A stretch of DNA of 64,000 nucleotides from Streptomyces viridiviolaceus. Its GTDB lineage: Bacteria > Actinomycetota > Actinomycetes > Streptomycetales > Streptomycetaceae. Of the stretch, positions 53,180 through 61,950 are shown in pieces. Position numbers and translations under genes: made by a program. Each line of letters opens with the position of its first letter. Position 1 is the first letter of the stretch. The notes beneath the pieces were generated by a model, which was given only the letters and a program-made list of their open reading frames with translations, was not told the DNA's origin and made no database searches. Location: positions 1 through 64,000 of the forward strand of contig NZ_BMWA01000030.1 of NCBI RefSeq assembly GCF_014650995.1, given 5' to 3'.

Positions 53180-53685
53180 ATGAGTGATGACCAACTCAGC
53201 TGGCTGAACTCCGACGGACTGCGGGCCTTTCACGCCCTAATCGTGCGTGGGAGTCGGTGACGGCCCGCCTTGGCTGCGGCCTGGAACCCGAGACGGGGCT
53301 GCCCCGCAGCTGCTACATCGCGATCCTCTGGCGGCTGCGCCGTGCTCCGGGCCGGGCTCTTCGGACGAGTCGGCTGGCGGAGACGGCGCGCTCCAGGCGC
53401 AGCCGGATCACCCACGCCATCGAACGACTCGAGAAGGCCGATCTGGTCCGCCGAAAAGCCCCGAAGGCCACTTGCGTGGCTGGCTGGCCGTGCTCACGCC
53501 GGCAGAGCTTCAGCAGGCGGAACGGACCGCGCCGGGTCTACACGTGCTGCGTTGGCGAACAAGTGCTCGGCCCGCTCAGTGCGCAGCAGCGCGCCCAGCT
53601 CACCGCTGTCGGCGAGGCTCTGCTCGCCCGTCTCGACCCCGAGGCGCTGCCCGGCGCCAGTGACAAAGAAGGGAGGACGCATTGA
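53180..53685 (+). pseudogene. MarR-family regulator, frameshifted (paralogue 3)
   Basis: Starts MSDDQLSWLNSDGLRAFHAL, then one base is lost before NRAWESVTARLGCGLEPETG, which continues in another frame through RSRRSRITHAIERLEKADLV. A second shift near 53465 restores PEGHLRGWLAVLTPAELQQA, and a third leads to GEQVLGPLSAQQRAQLTAVG. Paralogue 1 aligns throughout, so the gene was whole once. Three shifts argue for decay rather than a single sequencing error. It ends overlapping the MFS gene start by 4 bases. Confidence 0.8.
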
Positions 53686-55172
53686 CGACCCCCACCCCCA
53701 CCACCAACCGGACCCCCGCCCCGGCCACCCGGCCCGGAGCCGGCCCCGAAGACCAGGGACGCTTGTGGCAAGTGCAACTCGTCGCCGGGCTCGGCGGTTT
53801 CCTGGCTAGCGTGAACACCTCCACCATGGACGTCGCCCTGCCCACCGTCAGCCGTCACTTCGGCGCATCGGCCTCTGGCGCCTCGTGGACCTTGCTCTCC
53901 TACATGCTGGTGACCACCGTCCTGGTGTTCGTCTTCGGACGGGTCACCGACATGATCGGCCGACGCCGCATGTACGTGGGCGGCATCAGCCTGCTTACAG
54001 TCGGCAGCCTGCTGTGCGGGTTGGCGCCGAGCATCGTCTGGTTGATCGTCTTCCGCTGTGTGCAGGCCGTCGGAGCCGCGGCCCTGCTGTGCAACATCAC
54101 CGCGCTGATCACCGACGCGTTCCCCGCCAGGAAGCTGGCGACCGCGCTGGGAATCAACGCCACGATCTCCGCACTCGCCCAGGTCATCGGTCCGGCCTTG
54201 GGCGGAGCTCTGGCCTCGGGCCTGGGCTGGCGCGCGGTGTTCTGGTTCAACGTGCCGATCGGCCTGGTAGGCCTGATATGGGCCTGCCTGAACCTCCGTC
54301 CCGGAGCCGCACGCGCCAGCGGCGAGTCCTTCGACTACCTCGGTGCCGTCTTGTCCACCCTGGCCCTGGGCGGTCTGATTCTGGCCCTCTCTGAAGGCGG
54401 GGCACTCGGCTGGACCAGCCCTTCGGTCCTCATTGGCGTAGCACTCTTCCTCCTCCTCAGCCCCGTCTTTCTCGCCGTGCAGGCCCGGCGCCGCCACCCT
54501 TTGCTGGATCTCTCCCTGTTCACCGACCGGGCCCGCTGCATGGCCTATGTGGCACTGTTCCTGATGGCGATGGCCTACTTCGCCGTGGTGCTGCTGATGT
54601 CGCTGTACCTCCAGGCAGCCGCGGGCATGGCCCCCTACCAGGCCGGACTGCATGTTCTGTACGTGGCGCTGGCCATGGCCGCTACCGCTCCGGCTGCCGG
54701 CAGACTCAGTGGCCGCTTCAGCGCCCGAGCCCTGGCCAGCACCGGCCTGGCCCTGTCCGCAGCCGGGTTGTTCTCTCTCGCTGCCACGATCGGACCTCGG
54801 ATGAACGGAATCCTCTTCGCAGTCTGCCTGATGTCCGTGGGCGCGGGAGTGGGGCTGTTTATGACCCCCAACACCAGTGCCATCATGGGGTCCGTGCCCG
54901 CCGAACGGCGCGGCATCACTAACGGTGTACGTCAGACTGTTCAGAACGCCGGCTACGCCGTCAGCACCGCCCTGGCCCTGGCGATCGCTACTGGCGGCCT
55001 GCCCGCCCCGGCCAAGGAGGCTGCCTACGCCGGCACCGTCTCCGCTCTCGGCCCTCACACTCTGCGCGCCCTCACCCACAGTTACCAGTGGGCTTTGCTG
55101 GCCCTCGCCACCACGTGCGTCCTAGGGCTTATCGCCTCGCTCTGTCGTGGACGCAGCAACCCCGCCCGCTGA
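53682..55172 (+). CDS. MFS transporter, DHA2 / EmrB-QacA type
   Basis: 496 residues from TTG at 53682, overlapping the MarR pseudogene stop (GGGAGGA upstream). Fourteen predicted helices; GGFLASVNTSTMDVALPTVS at the start is the standard DHA2 signature, motif A is GRVTDMIGRRRMYVGG, and motif C-like PALGGALASGLGWRAVFWFN follows. Proton-coupled multidrug exporter. With its MarR repressor broken, the pump may be expressed constantly. A strong terminator follows. Confidence 0.92.
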   Translation: MTTPTPTTNRTPAPATRPGAGPEDQGRLWQVQLVAGLGGFLASVNTSTMDVALPTVSRHFGASASGASWTLLSYMLVTTVLVFVFGRVTDMIGRRRMYVGGISLLTVGSLLCGLAPSIVWLIVFRCVQAVGAAALLCNITALITDAFPARKLATALGINATISALAQVIGPALGGALASGLGWRAVFWFNVPIGLVGLIWACLNLRPGAARASGESFDYLGAVLSTLALGGLILALSEGGALGWTSPSVLIGVALFLLLSPVFLAVQARRRHPLLDLSLFTDRARCMAYVALFLMAMAYFAVVLLMSLYLQAAAGMAPYQAGLHVLYVALAMAATAPAAGRLSGRFSARALASTGLALSAAGLFSLAATIGPRMNGILFAVCLMSVGAGVGLFMTPNTSAIMGSVPAERRGITNGVRQTVQNAGYAVSTALALAIATGGLPAPAKEAAYAGTVSALGPHTLRALTHSYQWALLALATTCVLGLIASLCRGRSNPAR

Positions 55173-55211
55173 GAGGGAGAGCCATCGCGCCCACATGAAC
55201 AAGCCGTGATC

Positions 55212-55253
55212 GAAGCCGGCAGCCGGCAGACGCTTCCTCCGGCTGCCGGCTTC
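55212..55253 (+). terminator. Strong terminator after MFS pump
   Basis: Perfect 15-base arms, 55212-55226 and 55239-55253, with a 12-base loop, 40 bases after the stop. Confidence 0.8.
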
Positions 55254-55464
55254 TCCGGGTCCTCCCCTCCAGAGCTGGTCTAGCGGCTCAACCGTCAACG
55301 CGTCAGTCAGTGCGGCAGTCGCGGACCATGCGCGCTCGGCCCTTCGTCAGACAGACGCAACCCCCAGCCCGCCGCCCCGGATCACGATCACCGCGCTGCT
55401 GGCCACCTCGGAAGTCGCCCGCCCGGCCATTCCCAGGGGCCAGACGTCATCCCCCTTGCACAGA

Positions 55465-55942
55465 TCAGTTCTTGGCCTTGATGCCGGGCAGGCGGGAGGC
55501 GCCGGAGGGGGTACCCCGCAGTCGGCGCAGCGAGAAGACGACGTCCTCGGCGGTGACCGGCGTTCCGTCGTGGAACTGCGCGTCCTTGGCGGGGGTGAAG
55601 CGCCAGGCCTTCAGGTCGTCCGAGGCCGTCCAGGAGGACACGAGGCGGGGCAGCGTGTTCGGTTTGGCGCCGGGGATAGTGAGGGTGTCGTAACCAGCGG
55701 CAGGAGGAGGTAGTCGCTCTCGTTAGCCTGAGTGCCGTGCGGGTCACGGGTGATGGCGGTCGCCCGGCCCGAGGGCGCCGACACGCAGTGTGCCACCCGT
55801 CTTGGGGCTGGGCCGATGCGTTCTTGGCGGTGTCGGGGGACGACGTGTCGGCTCCACGGGTGGTCAGCAAGGCTGCCGCGCCCAACTTCGCCGTTCTCGG
55901 CGGGGATGCGGTGGAGGCGTGTGTGATCGAGGCAAGTCCCAA
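55465..55942 (-). pseudogene. Peptide-type ABC binding protein (SBP_bac_5), broken fragment
   Basis: Leftward reading gives a lipoprotein-like start (RTAKLGAAALLTTRGADTSS), then TAITRDPHGTQANESDYLLL, then TLTIPGAKPNTLPRLVSSWT and FHDGTPVTAEDVVFSLRRLR ending GIKAKN. DGTPVTAEDVVFSLxR is the hallmark of oligopeptide/dipeptide-binding proteins. Frameshifts and loss of more than two thirds of the gene make it non-functional. Confidence 0.75.
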
Positions 55943-56527
55943 AGGGGGCCGTGGGAGGTCTTGAACGTCGGAAAACCGCGGCGGTGTGATCGCCGAGGCT
56001 TGTCGGCAGCGGTCCAGGTCAGTCCGCTTCGCGGGCGGCCGCTTCGAGGGCCTGCCGGAGTTGCCCGACGTCGGGTGCCCCGGCCGGGTTCCGGGGTTGG
56101 GGTAGATGCGGCAGGAGAGCGAATGGGCCGCGCTACCCGGGTCATCACCGACCAGGCAGGGCCGAGCAGTCCGGCTTGGTGAAGCCGGTGGCGTTCAGCC
56201 CTGTGTCGTCCAGTGCCTGCCACAGCCGCTTCTCGGCGAGCCGCTGGTGGGGGCAGTCGGGCGCCATCGACCTCCGTGCCTCCAAGACCGCGCGTCTGGT
56301 GCCGTGCGTGGTATGGGGACGGTTCTCGGCTTCGCCGCAGAAGGGGCGGGTGAGCTCTGGGCACGGTCGAGCAGGTCGCGGCGGTGTGATGGCCGCGCTG
56401 CGGCTGTTCGGCGGGAAGAACACCCCGGAGGAGCACGTGGAGGAGGCGGCCCGGCTCAGCAGGGAGGGCGAAGACCCGCCGCCCCCGCACGTCCACTTCT
56501 TCTGAGGTGTCGTGGTTCTGGTGCGTT
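55943..56527. other. No gene recognised
   Basis: About 585 bases. A 40-codon rightward frame at 56385-56505 ends in EDPPPPHVHFF and a leftward frame crosses 56145-56423, but neither matches a family I know. Probably debris. Confidence 0.35.
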
Positions 56528-57352
56528 CTATGCCGTCGCCGGCGTGGCCGGTGCGGTGCGGGCTGGGCGGAGGAAGAGGAGGAGAACGGGTGTGAGGTAG
56601 AGCGCCCAGAACGTGGCTTGCAGCACACTGGGGTCCGGTTGGAAGTTGAAGATGCCCTTCAGCAGGGCGCCGTACCAGCTGTCCGGCGGGATCGTCGCGC
56701 TGATGTCGAACAGGCGGTTGTCCAGGCCAGGCAGGATGCTTGCCTCCTGCAGGTCGTGGATGCCGTACGCGAGGACGCCGGCCGCGACCACGACCAGCAT
56801 GGCGCCGGTCCAGGTGAAGAACTTCGCGAGGTTGATCCGCAGCGCACCCCGGTAGAACAGCCAGCCGAGCACGACGGCCGTGAGGAGACCGAGAACGGCG
56901 CCGACCAGTGGGCGGACTCCGTCGTCCGTGGCCTGCACGGCGGACCAGACGAAGAGCGCGGTCTCCAGGCCCTCGCGTCCCACGGCGAGGAATGCGGTGG
57001 CCATCAGCGCGCCGGTGCCGATGGCGAGGGCTTGGTCCAGCTTTCCGTGCAGCTCGGCCTTCAGGTGCCGGGCGGTGCGGCGCATCCAGAACACCATCCA
57101 GGTCACCAGCGCCACGGCGACGATGGACAGACAGCCGCCGAGTATCTCCTGGGCCTCGAACGTCAACTGCGTGGAGCCGAACTGCAGCACCGCGCCCACG
57201 CCCATGCTGAGCGCAACCGCGATACCGACGCCGAGCCAGATAGGTGGCACCTTGCTCCGGTTGCCGGTCTTGACGAGGTACGCGACGAGGATACAGACGA
57301 CGAGGCTGGCCTCGAGTCCCTCGCGCAGGCCGATCAGGTAGTTGGCGAACAC
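56528..57352 (-). CDS. FTR1-family iron permease (EfeU-like)
   Basis: 274 residues, seven predicted membrane helices. Two REGLE motifs, at residues 10-14 (LIGLREGLEASLVV) and near 125 (GREGLETALFVW), are the iron-passing signatures of FTR1/EfeU permeases. GTG start with AAGGAG upstream. Last gene of a leftward operon after a P19-type lipoprotein and a membrane protein of 207 residues, all behind an iron box. No EfeB peroxidase is present. It takes up ferrous or ferric iron across the membrane. Confidence 0.93.
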   Translation of the reverse strand: MFANYLIGLREGLEASLVVCILVAYLVKTGNRSKVPPIWLGVGIAVALSMGVGAVLQFGSTQLTFEAQEILGGCLSIVAVALVTWMVFWMRRTARHLKAELHGKLDQALAIGTGALMATAFLAVGREGLETALFVWSAVQATDDGVRPLVGAVLGLLTAVVLGWLFYRGALRINLAKFFTWTGAMLVVVAAGVLAYGIHDLQEASILPGLDNRLFDISATIPPDSWYGALLKGIFNFQPDPSVLQATFWALYLTPVLLLFLRPARTAPATPATA

Positions 57353-57389
57353 ACGGTCTCCTTGTGTGCGGTCGTCAGACGTCGTGAGG

Positions 57390-58013
57390 TCAGGACTGGC
57401 TGTTGACGAAGCCGATCAAGGTGGCGCCCCACCAGCCGAGCTGGCTGACGGTGGCGGCCACACCCGACTGGATCAGCAGGCGCCGAGGTACCCGAGCGTC
57501 ATCCCGGCACCGGCCGAGGCGCTGCCCGAGCCAGTGGGCGTACAGGCCGTTGAAGGTGATGGCCAGAACGAGGCCGAGCTTGACGCGGGTCAGGGGCGAT
57601 GTCAGGTCCGGGTGGAGGAACAGGCCGCTGACGGCTAGTCCGGCCAGCCCGAGCCAGATCGGCACCTGCAGCCCGCAAGCGGTTTGCAGGACATCGGACA
57701 AGCGGCGTCGTCCGAGCAGCCACAGGACGGCGAACCAGTCGACGGCGAGCACGGAGCCGAACCCGACGACGAGCGCTGTGACATGCAGGAAGCGGGCCGC
57801 GAGCTGCAAAGCTGGGTCGGCATGCATGTGGTCGGCCACCCAGCAGACGGCACCCAGGGCGGCGGAGTTCAGAATCCCCAGGGTGACGAGTGCCCAGACC
57901 GCGGTGGGAGGCCGGTCAGGGGCCCCGCCGCCGTTGGCGGGAGCGGACCGCTCTGATTCCCTGGCGTGCCGGCGAACCAGAGCGGCCGTCGATCTATCGG
58001 AGGTCGAGGCCAC
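57390..58013 (-). CDS. Membrane protein of the iron-uptake operon
   Basis: 207 residues: a polar N-terminus of about 35, then about five helices (ALVTLGILNSAALGAVCWVA; AARFLHVTALVVGFGSVLAV; VPIWLGLAGLAVSGLFL). Conserved-looking His in RFLHVTALVVG and HPDLTSPLTRVKLGLVLAIT recall the haem- or copper-binding CopD/YwiC-like membrane families. It starts 3 bases after the P19-type gene, and FTR1 follows, so a redox role in iron import is likely but unproven. Confidence 0.8.
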   Translation of the reverse strand: MASTSDRSTAALVRRHARESERSAPANGGGAPDRPPTAVWALVTLGILNSAALGAVCWVADHMHADPALQLAARFLHVTALVVGFGSVLAVDWFAVLWLLGRRRLSDVLQTACGLQVPIWLGLAGLAVSGLFLHPDLTSPLTRVKLGLVLAITFNGLYAHWLGQRLGRCRDDARVPRRLLIQSGVAATVSQLGWWGATLIGFVNSQS

Positions 58014-58016
58014 CTG

Positions 58017-58649
58017 TCAGCTCTCCGACTTCAGTTCCACGTTGCGCAAGGTGGCGGTGACCTTCTTGCTCAGCGCAGGCTTCTCGCCGCTGGCGCCGTG
58101 CCGCAGGAACGTCGGGGGCTGGAGCGTGGCGCGCAGGGTGTACTTACCCTCCCTTGGGATGGAGAAGTTGTTGGCGTAGTGGAAGAACTCGGCGTAGTAG
58201 AAGTTCAGGTCCTGGGCCTGGACAACCTTGCCCTTGCTGTCGAGAACCTCCAACCGGATTGGCACGTCCGGGATGATACGGCCGGTCTTGGCCTCCATCG
58301 GGATGATTTCGATGTGGTGGGTCTCGCCCTTGGCGGGCTCACGGTTGACGAGCTCCCCACCCATATCGTGCCCGGCGTGCTTGCCGCCCTTGCTGTCCTT
58401 GGACTCAAACCACGGCTCAGCCGCCTCGACGATGTAGCCGATGCGGTATTCGCCGGCCTCGGTCTCGCCGCCCCTGGCCGCGATCTCCGCCTCCAGCACG
58501 GTGTGCTGGTGTGCCACGCCGGCCGGTGCCGTCTCCTTCACCTGGCCCTTGGCGGGCTGGGCCTTGCCTGCGTCGGCGCCGCCGCAGGCCGTGAGGGCGA
58601 AGGCGAGTGGGGCTAGCAGAGCGAGTGCGCGCAGTGAGGTTCTGGGCAT
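58017..58649 (-). CDS. P19/FetP-type iron-transport lipoprotein
   Basis: 210 residues. Signal peptide with lipobox LTAC (residues 18-21), so it is surface-anchored. The mature domain matches the Fe2+ transport P19/Tp34 family: EYRIGYIVEAAEPWFES, ETHHIEIIPMEAKTGRIIPD with metal-binding His and Met, and FFHYANNFSIPREGKYTLRA. Binds Fe and Cu and hands iron to the FTR1-type permease, as in FetMP systems. First gene of the operon; an iron box lies 24-42 bases before its start. Confidence 0.9.
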   Translation of the reverse strand: MPRTSLRALALLAPLAFALTACGGADAGKAQPAKGQVKETAPAGVAHQHTVLEAEIAARGGETEAGEYRIGYIVEAAEPWFESKDSKGGKHAGHDMGGELVNREPAKGETHHIEIIPMEAKTGRIIPDVPIRLEVLDSKGKVVQAQDLNFYYAEFFHYANNFSIPREGKYTLRATLQPPTFLRHGASGEKPALSKKVTATLRNVELKSES

Positions 58650-58672
58650 GGCTGGAATCTTTCCGTTAGAGG

Positions 58673-58691
58673 TAAGGTTAGGCGAACCTAA
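58673..58691. promoter_or_regulatory. DtxR/DmdR-type iron box
   Basis: The opposite strand reads TTAGGTTCGCCTAACCTTA, which matches 16 of 19 bases of the consensus TTAGGTTAGGCTAACCTAA. It covers the promoter of the P19-FTR1 operon. Iron-loaded DmdR repression is expected, giving uptake only in iron lack. Confidence 0.85.
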
Positions 58692-58919
58692 GATGTCGCT
58701 GTGTGCAAGTCAACCCATCTCGTGATGTGGATATACGGGATATTTCAGGCACAAAAATAAAGTCGCCATAAGGAACCTGGGGGTTGACGATGCATCAGCA
58801 GGTCTCTGAGCGCGCGGGATCAGCCGGGAAAGGATCAGTATCTGGACAGTCCGGCCGACCTCTCGCCTAAACCGCGCGCCGCCACCGCCCCTCCGTGTCG
58901 TCGTCCCCAGGAGTACGTC

Positions 58920-59324
58920 GTGACCTCTCGCCTGCCCCGGACCGTTGCCCTAGCCCTGCTGGCACTCAGCCCGCTGACCCTGATCACCGCCTGCGCCGAG
59001 AAGACCAATAGTGGTGGTGGCGCCAAGGCGGGGGTCATCACGGTCGAGGCGACCGACGACGCCTGCAAGCTGTCCCGGACGTCCGCCCCTTCCGGATCCA
59101 TAGCCTTCGAGATCACCAACGGCGGCAACAAGATCACCGAGTTCTACCTCTTCAACCCGGAGGGCCACATCGTCAGCGAGGTGGAGGGCATCACCCCCGG
59201 CATCTCCCGCAAAATGACCGTGAAGGTCACCAAGGCAGGCAAGTACGCCACCGCCTGCAAGCCGGGCATGATCGGCGACGGGATTCGTGGCGAGTTCACC
59301 GTGACGGCCAAGCGGGACGGATGA
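58920..59324 (+). CDS. Cupredoxin-domain lipoprotein (EfeO N-domain-like)
   Basis: 134 residues from GTG. Signal peptide with lipobox ITAC. The single domain resembles the cupredoxin half of EfeO: VEATDDACKLSRTSAPSGSI, FEITNGGNKITEFYLF and GKYATACKPGMIGDGIRGEF. The M75 peptidase half of EfeO is missing. Divergent from the P19-FTR1 operon across the iron box, so probably part of the same iron system as a surface iron or copper binder. No strong ribosome site; start chosen for the signal peptide. Confidence 0.85.
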   Translation: MTSRLPRTVALALLALSPLTLITACAEKTNSGGGAKAGVITVEATDDACKLSRTSAPSGSIAFEITNGGNKITEFYLFNPEGHIVSEVEGITPGISRKMTVKVTKAGKYATACKPGMIGDGIRGEFTVTAKRDG

Positions 59325-59428
59325 CCACTCGGAGCTCAGGCTGTCGGTGCCGCCGTGCCACGGCTCAGGGGTGCGGCCCACACCCTCCGCAAGGGGGCAA
59401 CAGGATGGCCCGGGACTCCTCCAGCACG

Positions 59429-59570
59429 TTTGTGCGCTTCGCGGTGCGTGGCCACGGTCACCTTGGTGCCGAACGTCGAGTGCTGGTCGGAGACGTGGGT
59501 GTGGGTGGAGATACCCTCCAAGCCGAAGTACTTGCGCAGGTGCCGGGCGGTGATCGACTTGCCCGGCCTT
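59429..59570 (-). pseudogene. Possible Tn3-family transposase fragment
   Basis: The leftward frame reads GKSITARHLRKYFGLEGIST then HTHVSDQHSTFGTKVTVATH. The pattern ARHxxKYFG...VSDQ...GTKV resembles the DDE core of Tn3-type transposases, which have SDQ then a conserved stretch ending in REA/RDA. No other part of such a gene is nearby. The rest of 59325-59812 holds nothing else I recognise. Confidence 0.45.
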
Positions 59571-59812
59571 GCTGACCTGCGGCTCACCAGCCTCTCCCGC
59601 GACCGCGCCGACCGGGAAGCGAAGGAGGCGCCCTCCGCGCCCAAGCCGACGCCGTGACCGTGGCGGTCATCGGCCCGCGGCAGGCCGCGGCCACCCCGCT
59701 CCCGTGAAGGCGTGGTGCGCGTACGGATCCACTGTCACGCCACCCCATACATACGAAGCGGCGGGATCCTCCGGGCGCGCCCCCGGCAGATCTCGCCGTA
59801 GTGTGTGACGGC

Positions 59813-60559
59813 TCAGGCGGCCAGTGTCGGAACCCGACCGCGTGCCGGCCGCGGTTCGAGGAGGCGCTCGGCCATGAAGCCGAACAGGAGCCCGAACGCC
59901 GACCACAGCACGGCTTGGACCCCGATGGAAGCCAAGCGGAACTCCCACAGGTCGGCGGCCGGGAAGCCCTTGGGGGGGGCGTCCCCAGACGGCAGTACGG
60001 TCATCGCCATCGCGACCACTGCCACGAAAGCCACCCCGGCGCCGATGGAGGCGTTCCAGTTGCCCCACGCGGGGGCGAGCCTCCGTCCCAGCAGAAGGGC
60101 GGCGATCCCCAGCAGGACGCTCAGGACGATCATCAGCAGGAAGAGGATGGTGCGTTCGCCGATGGTGTCCGGGTTGCCGGCGGCGGGCGGGTTCGCGGGG
60201 TACTTCAGGATCGGCACCAGGTAGACGAGGAGGAACCCGGCGAGCGCGGTCAGCGCCGCGGTCGCCCGCGCGCCGAACTGACCAATGCGGCCCAGCGCGA
60301 AGCAGAACGCGAGCGTTGCGATCCCGCCGATGGCGATGCCAAAGACGAGGATGCCGGTGGCGAGCCCGGCCGTCGACTGCAGGGACCGGCTGACGAGTTC
60401 CTCGCCGCCGTGTTCATGGGAGTTGGCCTCTTCGAAGGCGATGGCGGCGTTCACTGGGCCTTCGCCGACCAGGTAGGCGAAGACGAGGGCGAGCACGCTG
60501 GCAGCGAGGCCGGCGAGCATGCCAAGCACCAGGAGGGTGCGTACGGTGACGGAGTTCAT
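59813..60559 (-). CDS. cbtA: Cobalt transporter subunit CbtA
   Basis: 248 residues from ATG at 60559; the frame is open 20 codons further. Six hydrophobic helices (VRTLLVLGMLAGLAASVLAL; AGLATGILVFGIAIGGIATL; TILFLLMIVLSVLLGIAALL). The family pattern includes the His-rich loop EEANSHEHGGEELVSR. CbtA and CbtB form a predicted cobalt importer found with B12 regulation. It follows cbtB by 14 bases and is controlled by the cobalamin riboswitch upstream of cbtB. Confidence 0.92.
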   Translation of the reverse strand: MNSVTVRTLLVLGMLAGLAASVLALVFAYLVGEGPVNAAIAFEEANSHEHGGEELVSRSLQSTAGLATGILVFGIAIGGIATLAFCFALGRIGQFGARATAALTALAGFLLVYLVPILKYPANPPAAGNPDTIGERTILFLLMIVLSVLLGIAALLLGRRLAPAWGNWNASIGAGVAFVAVVAMAMTVLPSGDAPPKGFPAADLWEFRLASIGVQAVLWSAFGLLFGFMAERLLEPRPARGRVPTLAA

Positions 60560-60573
60560 GGGTAAGGACTCCG

Positions 60574-60786
60574 TCAGTGGCAGGGGAAGCCGAGAAGGTG
60601 GCGTGCGTCGTGTACCCACTTGTGAACGCCCCCACCGGCGATCACTGCGGTGGCGCCCTGCTCAGCGCCAACGAAATACAGCAGGACCAGCATCAGGACG
60701 CCGAAGAAGACGGCCCAGGGGGCGAGCGCCCGCAGCGACAGCGGCGTGACGGTCTGGGTGGTAGGGGCGGCAGTGGACTGCGCCAT
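60574..60786 (-). CDS. cbtB: Cobalt transporter subunit CbtB
   Basis: 70 residues with one membrane helix (PWAVFFGVLMLVLLYFVG) and a C-terminal metal-binding tail HKWVHDARHLLGFPCH rich in histidine, the CbtB hallmark. ATG with GAGGAGGT upstream. First gene of cbtB-cbtA, behind a cobalamin riboswitch. Confidence 0.94.
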   Translation of the reverse strand: MAQSTAAPTTQTVTPLSLRALAPWAVFFGVLMLVLLYFVGAEQGATAVIAGGGVHKWVHDARHLLGFPCH

Positions 60787-60844
60787 AGTGAGACCTCCTC
60801 GGGAACAACGCGTCCCGCATCGTGTGGAGCACTCGACGACGGCG

Positions 60845-60970
60845 TTGGGTCTGACTCACCACCCTCGCCTGGCTGGAGGGGTGGCACACAGTGGCGCGAC
60901 CGTGCCGGGCTTGCACCGGACTTCCGTGGCGCCGTCGTCCTTGTCGCCCCAGAGCGTAGGGGCAATAGGC
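60845..60970 (-). ncRNA. Cobalamin riboswitch
   Basis: Read leftward the leader has GGAAGTCCGGTGCAAGCCCG, then GCGCCACTGTG with the B12-box core GCCACTGT, then GGTGGTGAGTCAGACC. These are the conserved elements of the adenosylcobalamin riboswitch in their normal order. It ends about 60 bases before cbtB. B12 binding would turn off cobalt uptake. Confidence 0.93.
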
Positions 60971-61025
60971 TCTCCGGCCAACATGGCGTACGCCACTCCT
61001 ATGGACCCCAGGGAAAGAGGCTTTC

Positions 61026-61598
61026 ATGACGGTCCGGCTCACGCTGGTGTGCGCCGCCGCACCCGTAGAGCATGACGTGCGCTTCGGCGACACACCCCTC
61101 GACGCGCGGGCACTGCGGGAGGCGCGAGCAGTCGCCGGAGCCCTGCCCACGGCCGCCGCCTGGTACACGGCGCCTTCGCAACGGTGCAAACAGACGGTGC
61201 GCGCCCTGGGCTGGGACGCTGTCGCCGTGGAACCGGAGCTGCGGGACATGGACATGGGCAGTTGGCAGGGCCGGACACTCGGCGAGATCGCGGCCAGTGA
61301 CGGGGCCGGGCTGGCTGCCTGGATGTCGCATCCAGAAGCGACCCCGCACGGTGGCGAGTCCGTGGCGGACGTGTGCAACCGCACCGCCGCCTGGCTGGAC
61401 AACCTGCCGGCCGCTGCAGGGCGGGTACTAGCCGTTGTCGAACAGGCCGTAGCGCGCGCCGCGGTGGTACACGTGTTGGGAGCACCGCACGGATCGTTTT
61501 GGCATATCGACGTGCCACCGCTGTCCTCGTTGCAGCTGACCGGCCGGGACGGGCGCTGGAATGTACGGATAGGTACCGTTCTCACCGCTTCCCCGTAA
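61026..61598 (+). CDS. Histidine-phosphatase-fold protein without catalytic His
   Basis: 190 residues. The fold is recognisable: beta strand RLTLVCAAAPVEH at the N-terminus, YTAPSQRCKQTVRALG (usual SxxxRxxxTA), ELRDMDMGSWQGRTLGEIAA (usual LxExxxGxWEG), and HPEATPHGGESVADVCNR. The RHG of LxLVRHGET is CAA here, and the second catalytic His (VxSHGG) is replaced in VVEQAVARAA, so it cannot form phosphohistidine. It lies divergent from cbtB-cbtA next to the riboswitch. CobC-like members of this family act in B12 synthesis, so a cobalamin-linked non-catalytic role is possible. Confidence 0.82.
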   Translation: MTVRLTLVCAAAPVEHDVRFGDTPLDARALREARAVAGALPTAAAWYTAPSQRCKQTVRALGWDAVAVEPELRDMDMGSWQGRTLGEIAASDGAGLAAWMSHPEATPHGGESVADVCNRTAAWLDNLPAAAGRVLAVVEQAVARAAVVHVLGAPHGSFWHIDVPPLSSLQLTGRDGRWNVRIGTVLTASP

Positions 61599-61950
61599 CC
61601 ATGGGTCGATTACCGGCGACAACCCACGTTGTCGGATGCATCCGCACCTGCGGGTTCAGCGCTGTCCATGCCACGCATGTGCTCGGTTCTTCGACCAGTA
61701 CGACCGCGATCGCCAGTCGGTGTCCCACCTCCCAGAACCGCTCCAGTTGCCGTCGTGCAGCAGCGTGCCGACACCTCTGCGGCTGTGTTCCGGGATGCAC
61801 TGCGATGACGTCCAGCACGGCAATGCGCCTGGTGATCTCCTCGTGGCTTGGCTAGGAACCGGACATACTGTCCGGATCAGAGGCGTTGCTTCGGCGCGCT
61901 GAGGGTGGCGTTTGCTGGGTATAGTGCCAGCACAACCTCTTACTCAGGCA
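61599..61950. other. Mostly non-coding; possible decayed small gene and sRNA promoter
   Basis: A leftward frame (61582-61818) reads VLDVIAVHPGTQPQRCRHAA then LERFWEVGHRLAIAVVLVEE, faintly like a GNAT acetyltransferase, but it is short and overlaps the preceding gene end. TATAGT at 61920-61925 could be a -10 for a short rightward RNA ending at the next terminator. Confidence 0.35.

Noticed and set aside
53538..55079. 513-codon leftward frame rich in Gln and Gly opposite the MFS pump
   Set aside because: Shadow of the MFS gene; no hydrophobic or enzymatic pattern.
59801..60565. 254-codon rightward frame opposite cbtA
   Set aside because: Antisense to cbtA, which has membrane helices and riboswitch-linked context.
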